This document shows positions 36,402 to 39,023 of a stretch of 39,023 bases of DNA, piece by piece. The notes below the pieces were generated by a model, which had not been told where the DNA came from, searched no databases, and was given only the letters and a program-made list of their open reading frames with translations. A program made the translations under genes and the position numbers. Source of the DNA: a virus; IMG/VR virus record IMGVR_UViG_3300022751_000011, positions 1 through 39,023 of that record. The stretch is one strand, 5' to 3'. Position 1 is the stretch's first letter. Each line of letters opens with the position of its first letter.

Positions 36402-36614
36402 ATGCCTAATGCAAAAACAGAACATAGCAAAAATCTTAGAGCTTTAAGTTCTAAAAAATTTTATGATAAATTAAGAAAAAATGGAGAAATTAAAACTCTT
36501 TTAGTACATATAAAAGAACCCGAACTAATTTTGATGTTGAGTAAAATATCAAATAAAACTATTTGGGTAAAAAAAGCCCTAAAATTACTAAACGAACATG
36601 GAGAAATAAAATGA
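36402..36614 (+). CDS. Hypothetical 70-aa basic protein, possible DNA-binding regulator
   Basis: A 70-residue protein starting MPNAKTEHSKNLRALSSKKFYDKL. The plan (basic N-terminal helix, then 'TLLVHIKEPELILMLSKI', then a helix) recalls small ribbon-helix-helix-type or plasmid-encoded regulators, but no sure match. GGAG is 6 bp before the ATG at 36402; an in-frame ATG 12 bp earlier overlaps the previous gene and is less likely. The end overlaps the next start by 4 bp (ATGA). Confidence 0.65.
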   Translation: MPNAKTEHSKNLRALSSKKFYDKLRKNGEIKTLLVHIKEPELILMLSKISNKTIWVKKALKLLNEHGEIK

Positions 36615-36862
36615 AAATTAACAAACTACTAGAAACAAATCCGCAACTATGCACAGATATTTTACAAAAACAATTATCAAAATTAAGCATTGTAAAGTTG
36701 CAAAGTTTAAAAATAGAAACGGATAAAAAAGTAAAAAAATTAGATGGATTTCTACAAGATGAATACGGCGATGATTACGATAGTATGCACTTAGATAATC
36801 AGGATAGTTTTATTTATCATTATGTTAAGCCTAAAATCGATGAATTATTAAAATCTAAATAA
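36611..36862 (+). CDS. Hypothetical 83-aa helical protein
   Basis: An 83-residue charged helical protein (MKINKLLETNPQLCTDILQKQ), with an acidic middle ('FLQDEYGDDYDSMHLDNQDS'). The start at 36611 has GGAG 7 bp upstream and is coupled to the previous stop (ATGA); a longer in-frame ATG at 36563 lies inside the previous gene without Shine-Dalgarno. Last gene of the operon; a hairpin follows 6 bp after the stop. No family recognised. Confidence 0.65.
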   Translation: MKINKLLETNPQLCTDILQKQLSKLSIVKLQSLKIETDKKVKKLDGFLQDEYGDDYDSMHLDNQDSFIYHYVKPKIDELLKSK

Positions 36863-36868
36863 CCAACA

Positions 36869-36915
36869 GTCCGCTTTTTGCGGACACTTCAATTCAAACG
36901 GTCACATTTTGTCAC
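36869..36915. terminator. Hairpin and GTCAC repeat between convergent genes
   Basis: GTCCGC-TTTTT-GCGGAC (36869-36885) is a tight hairpin after the rightward operon, but no T-tract follows, so termination is uncertain. At 36901-36915 GTCACATTTTGTCAC repeats the core of the palindrome at 35724-35738 in inverted form with one changed base. Confidence 0.5.
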
Positions 36916-36919
36916 CGCT

Positions 36920-37267
36920 TCAAACCCTAAACTTGGTTATTTTAAAAAACCCATTAAATTTATTTCTATGCTTTATAAATCTATCAATTAAGTCTTTTTT
37001 ATCTGATTCAGCTAGGCTAAAATTACGCTCATGCACGTAAGTATAGCAACTAGCCACTAATGCATACTGTAAAGCCAAATCATCATTACTTTGCAATAAA
37101 TCCATATTGTTGCTTTTAAAGGCTATTAAAGATTTATAGCTTGTTTTATGCCTTTCAAACAGCCTAACTGGTTTAGGTTTATCATAAACACAGTCTTTTG
37201 GAATGTATGGAGTGTATTTATAATCTTGTGTTACTGGTAATGCACCTGACATCATATAACTTGGCAT
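36920..37267 (-). CDS. Hypothetical 115-aa protein
   Basis: A 115-residue protein (starts MPSYMMSGALPVTQDYKYTPY) with a proline/tyrosine-rich first part and a basic helical second part ('HKTSYKSLIAFKSNNMDLLQSNDDLALQYALVASCYTYVHERNFSLAESDKKDLIDRFIKHRNKF'). No family recognised. It follows the nuclease gene by 19 bp in a leftward three-gene group and ends at the convergent hairpin region. TAGGAT precedes the ATG. Confidence 0.65.
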   Translation of the reverse strand: MPSYMMSGALPVTQDYKYTPYIPKDCVYDKPKPVRLFERHKTSYKSLIAFKSNNMDLLQSNDDLALQYALVASCYTYVHERNFSLAESDKKDLIDRFIKHRNKFNGFFKITKFRV

Positions 37268-37286
37268 AAATTTATCCTATAAAAAC

Positions 37287-37580
37287 TTACTTACTTAACT
37301 GGTTGCAAAAATTAACCGCGTCATCAATCGATTTTATCACTATAGCCTGCCCGTTCCATTCCTTAAACCATTTCTCTTGTAGCTCGTTTAACTTTGACTT
37401 GCTGGGCGGTTTAGAACCGTCTTTTATCTCTACCAAGTAATTTACGCCAGCCTTACCAATCATTAAATCTGGACACCCTGATGCTTGAGTATGTAGGTGT
37501 TGGACACTAAACCCCATTTGTCTAAATACTTTAACAATTGAGGCTTGGTTAGCGTCTACTTTTTTGGCGTAATAAGTCAT
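37287..37580 (-). CDS. VRR-NUC-like (PD-(D/E)xK) nuclease (97 aa)
   Basis: A 97-aa single-domain nuclease. The catalytic signature is visible: 'GCPDLMIGKAGVNYLVEIKDG' with Asp38 and Glu51-x-Lys53, followed by 'KSKLNELQEKWFKEW' (Q/E on the following helix) and 'AIVIKSIDDAVNF', the usual ending of phage VRR-NUC-type proteins. Such enzymes cut branched DNA such as Holliday or flap structures and may resolve recombination intermediates before packaging. The start overlaps the previous stop (TAATG). With the Sak4/SSB pair it would complete a recombination set, although it lies in a different operon. Confidence 0.85.
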   Translation of the reverse strand: MTYYAKKVDANQASIVKVFRQMGFSVQHLHTQASGCPDLMIGKAGVNYLVEIKDGSKPPSKSKLNELQEKWFKEWNGQAIVIKSIDDAVNFCNQLSK

Positions 37581-37993
37581 TAATTAAATGTTCTATAGGC
37601 ACTAACTAATGCATTTAAATATTCTGCATGGCAATGTAGCAGTTCAGGTGGATTGTTTGAGGCACTGGCTATATTATCTTTGATAGCCTGTTTTATTAGC
37701 TCTACCAATGTAATTGGCTTTTCTTGCTCAAGGTCTTGTTTATAAGTTTCTTCATCATAAATTGCGTATGACCTCTTATCATCTTCATAATTTTGATATT
37801 GTGAAGTGACACGTCTTGCATGGTTTAAACTATCCTCTAAGCCAACATACCAATTTTTATCTAGTTTATGATATTCTTTAACATCTTCAATTGCTAATCG
37901 GATATACTCCCTTATGCTTTCTAATTTAAGGTCTATAACTTTTCTAGCCTCTATCCATTCTTGCGGTGTTTCCACCTGTTCAACTTCACTCAT
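37580..37993 (-). CDS. Hypothetical 137-aa acidic protein
   Basis: A 137-residue helical acidic protein (starts MSEVEQVETPQEWIEARKVID). 'IREYIRLAIEDVKEYHKLDKNWYVGLEDSLNHARRVTSQYQNYEDDKR' suggests a helical bundle. No motif recognised. First gene of the leftward nuclease group; the upstream 259-bp gap holds two inverted repeats. The Shine-Dalgarno (GCGAG) is weak. A possible minus-strand promoter is TTGTGG, 17 bp, TATTTT near 38030-38060. Confidence 0.65.
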   Translation of the reverse strand: MSEVEQVETPQEWIEARKVIDLKLESIREYIRLAIEDVKEYHKLDKNWYVGLEDSLNHARRVTSQYQNYEDDKRSYAIYDEETYKQDLEQEKPITLVELIKQAIKDNIASASNNPPELLHCHAEYLNALVSAYRTFN

Positions 37994-38063
37994 ATTTACT
38001 CGCTTTCTTTTTATAATTAAAGTGGGCTATTCTATAAAAATAGTAATATTTATAAAAACCCAC

Positions 38064-38108
38064 AATTAAAACGGCTAACAACTTAAGGGAGAAAAAGCCG
38101 TTTTAATT
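38064..38108. repeat. 13-bp perfect inverted repeat
   Basis: AATTAAAACGGCT (38064-38076) and AGCCGTTTTAATT (38096-38108), 19-nt loop. Intergenic, between the DUF3310 group and the nuclease group. The T-run in the arms suits a terminator in either direction; on the minus strand GTGGGTTTTTAT follows. Confidence 0.65.
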
Positions 38109-38175
38109 CTAGGTGCTAGTCTATTCCTAGCAGTCATTTTTTAACTTAAATTATACTAAATATCAATACATAAAA

Positions 38176-38236
38176 CCAGCCAAGCTACCTTATAAAATTT
38201 CAAGTCTTAGATTGTTAAAAAATTAAACTTGGCTGG
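38176..38236 (-). terminator. Long-loop inverted repeat after the rep/DUF3310 operon
   Basis: CCAGCCAAG (38176-38184) and CTTGGCTGG (38228-38236), 43-nt loop. On the minus strand TTTTATG follows the second arm. It lies 16 bp after the last gene of the leftward operon; a weak terminator or a structured 3' end. Confidence 0.5.
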
Positions 38237-38252
38237 CTTAATATACTAACTT

Positions 38253-38402
38253 TTATTCTTGCTTTATAACCTCCAACTCTTTTAGAATGCTAAAATTTCG
38301 CTCCTCTAGGTTTCTAGCTTCATCTTTTGAGAAGCCTTGACATTCTTTTATGCGAACCTTGTTAAAGACGTATTCTATTCTTAACTCGTGGGCTGTTGGC
38401 AT
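38253..38402 (-). CDS. Hypothetical 49-aa protein
   Basis: A 49-residue charged helical protein starting MPTAHELRIEYVFNKVRIKE and ending in a Glu/Lys-rich helix. AAGGAATTGGA precedes the ATG, inside the end of the DUF3310 gene (22-bp overlap in another frame). Last gene of the Rep-headed leftward operon. No family recognised. Confidence 0.65.
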   Translation of the reverse strand: MPTAHELRIEYVFNKVRIKECQGFSKDEARNLEERNFSILKELEVIKQE

Positions 38403-38806
38403 TCCAATTCCTTAATATCATTATTTAAATCAAAAATTATATTATTTAAAATACTACCTAAATTTAACCCTACATCATCGATACTTTGCTGGTAAATTTC
38501 CTCTATCAAAAAACTTAAATAATCACTTGTAACTGAATTATCAATAAATTTTTCTAAATTGATATTTGTAAATTTATTAGCTTTAAATCCGCTAAAATCT
38601 GATTTTTGACAGTTTTGACAGTCCTGTAAATACCAAACTGCTTTTTTATAATCTTCAAGTTTATTTTCTGATTTCAACCCCGCACGCCAAATATATTTTA
38701 TAGCATTACCTAAGCTATATGGCAAGTATCTAACTATTTCTATGCATTCAACACCGCTTTCATGGCTGTTATAATGTGCTGGGTGATTTATATTGTCGGT
38801 TGGCAT
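38381..38806 (-). CDS. DUF3310-family protein
   Basis: A 141-aa protein. The N-terminal half fits DUF3310: 'INHPAHYNSHESGVECIEIVRYLPYSLGNAIKYIWRAGLKSENKLEDYKKAVWYLQ' (residues 6-61), with the family marks HPxHY, ECIE, G.aiKYiwR and DL/DYkKA..YL. The C-terminal half ('FKANKFTNINLEKFIDNSVTSDYLSFLIEEIY') is extra and not recognised. DUF3310 proteins are frequent in phages, sometimes labelled nucleotide kinase without proof; the fold resembles MazG-like helices. The ATG overlaps the preceding CxxC protein gene by 19 bp. It is part of an operon headed by the Rep gene, which is an unusual partner. Confidence 0.85.
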   Translation of the reverse strand: MPTDNINHPAHYNSHESGVECIEIVRYLPYSLGNAIKYIWRAGLKSENKLEDYKKAVWYLQDCQNCQKSDFSGFKANKFTNINLEKFIDNSVTSDYLSFLIEEIYQQSIDDVGLNLGSILNNIIFDLNNDIKELECQQPTS

Positions 38807-38931
38807 GGTTTACCCTCTTTCATTTTTTGACACTGCTGGCAAGGATTTTTAGGCTGTTGTAAAGGCTTTTTTGGAATAGGGAGTAAATACTCAAGTTCCT
38901 TAGCTACTTTATCCATAAATTTATTATCCAT
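38788..38931 (-). CDS. Small CxxC protein (47 aa) near the join
   Basis: A 47-residue protein starting MDNKFMDKVAKELEYLLPIP. The second half has 'CQQCQKMKEGKPCQP', a CxxC plus a third Cys, possibly metal binding. The start overlaps the stop of the 35-aa gene (8-bp ATGGATAA overlap), and its end overlaps the DUF3310 start by 19 bp. No family recognised; coupling on both sides supports it. Confidence 0.6.
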   Translation of the reverse strand: MDNKFMDKVAKELEYLLPIPKKPLQQPKNPCQQCQKMKEGKPCQPTI

Positions 38932-39023
38932 TTTCTGCCTCTAACTGTTTTAAATATAGTCTAACCTGCTCTCTAGGTAAATCAAGCGTGCAATGCTCTA
39001 TGAAATACTTGCATAGTTCTATT
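38914..39023. repeat. Right copy of 110-bp exact terminal repeat
   Basis: Exact copy of bases 1-110. It holds the 3' two thirds of the small leftward gene given at 11-118 and the start of the gene at 38788-38931. Most likely an assembly overlap of a circle, not a physical direct terminal repeat. Confidence 0.95.
38924..39023 (-). CDS. Truncated second copy of the 35-aa gene (assembly overlap)
   Basis: The 3' 100 bases of the gene given at 11-118, repeated because the contig overlaps itself. Not a separate gene. Confidence 0.85.
   Translation of the reverse strand, partial: IELCKYFIEHCTLDLPREQVRLYLKQLEAENG

Noticed and set aside
36920-37993. Toxin-antitoxin pair
   Set aside because: The small adjacent genes suggested this, but one encodes a clear VRR-NUC-like nuclease typical of phage DNA metabolism and the others show no antitoxin DNA-binding pattern.

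Overview
This window looks like the complete genome of a small, AT-rich (roughly one third G+C by eye) tailed phage that also carries a plasmid replicon, that is, a candidate phage-plasmid. Bases 1-110 recur exactly as 38914-39023, so the contig most likely closes into a circle of 38,913 bp. A translationally coupled operon runs straight across the join. The host is probably a low-GC Beta- or Gammaproteobacterium. Reasons: lipoprotein signal peptides, a boxA-like antitermination sequence of rRNA-leader type, the short-tailed virion gene order, and an AntA/AntB antirepressor. I cannot name the genus.

Layout. (1) 38253 through the join to 1669: a leftward operon headed by a Rep_3-family initiator (330-1064), then tiny coupled genes and a DUF3310 gene. 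To its right lies a 605-bp origin region with three perfect tandem 22-bp iterons (1447-1512). (2) 1670-3051, rightward: a replication-type gene with an N-terminal winged helix, followed by a possible helicase-loader gene. (3) 3112-4171, rightward: small genes, including a stand-alone paralogue of that winged-helix domain, a lipoprotein and membrane peptides. (4) 4203-4873, leftward: a winged-helix regulator with two membrane proteins. It is divergent from a consensus promoter with a palindromic operator (4896-4965), which resembles a genetic switch. (5) 4966-12012, rightward early region: a structured leader with boxA, then small genes, a Sak4-like AAA ATPase, an SSB-like protein ending in the acidic SSB tip, a Gp157-like protein, a YopX-domain protein and two zinc-ribbon paralogues.

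(6) 12016-16186, leftward: a coiled-coil membrane protein, an AntA/AntB antirepressor with its own promoter and tandem operators, small genes, an M15 endolysin, a DUF1353 protein and a lipoprotein. A 520-bp gene-free stretch (15214-15733) with hairpins follows. (7) 16206-34947, leftward late operon (listed in transcription order): TerS, TerL, P22-like portal, zinc-ribbon protein, scaffold, major capsid, decoration-like protein, head-tail connectors, GNAT-like protein, internal virion/ejection proteins and tail fibre. A consensus promoter lies at 34978-35006. (8) 35041-38252: an unplaced leftward gene, a control region, a three-gene rightward operon of unknown function, and a leftward group with a VRR-NUC-like nuclease.

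No integrase, tRNA, CRISPR array, insertion sequence or ParA/ParB pair was found. The simplest model is extrachromosomal maintenance by Rep plus iterons, with Sak4/SSB helping replication or recombination, an antirepressor and HTH regulators controlling the lytic switch, and a podovirus-type virion packaging the circle.
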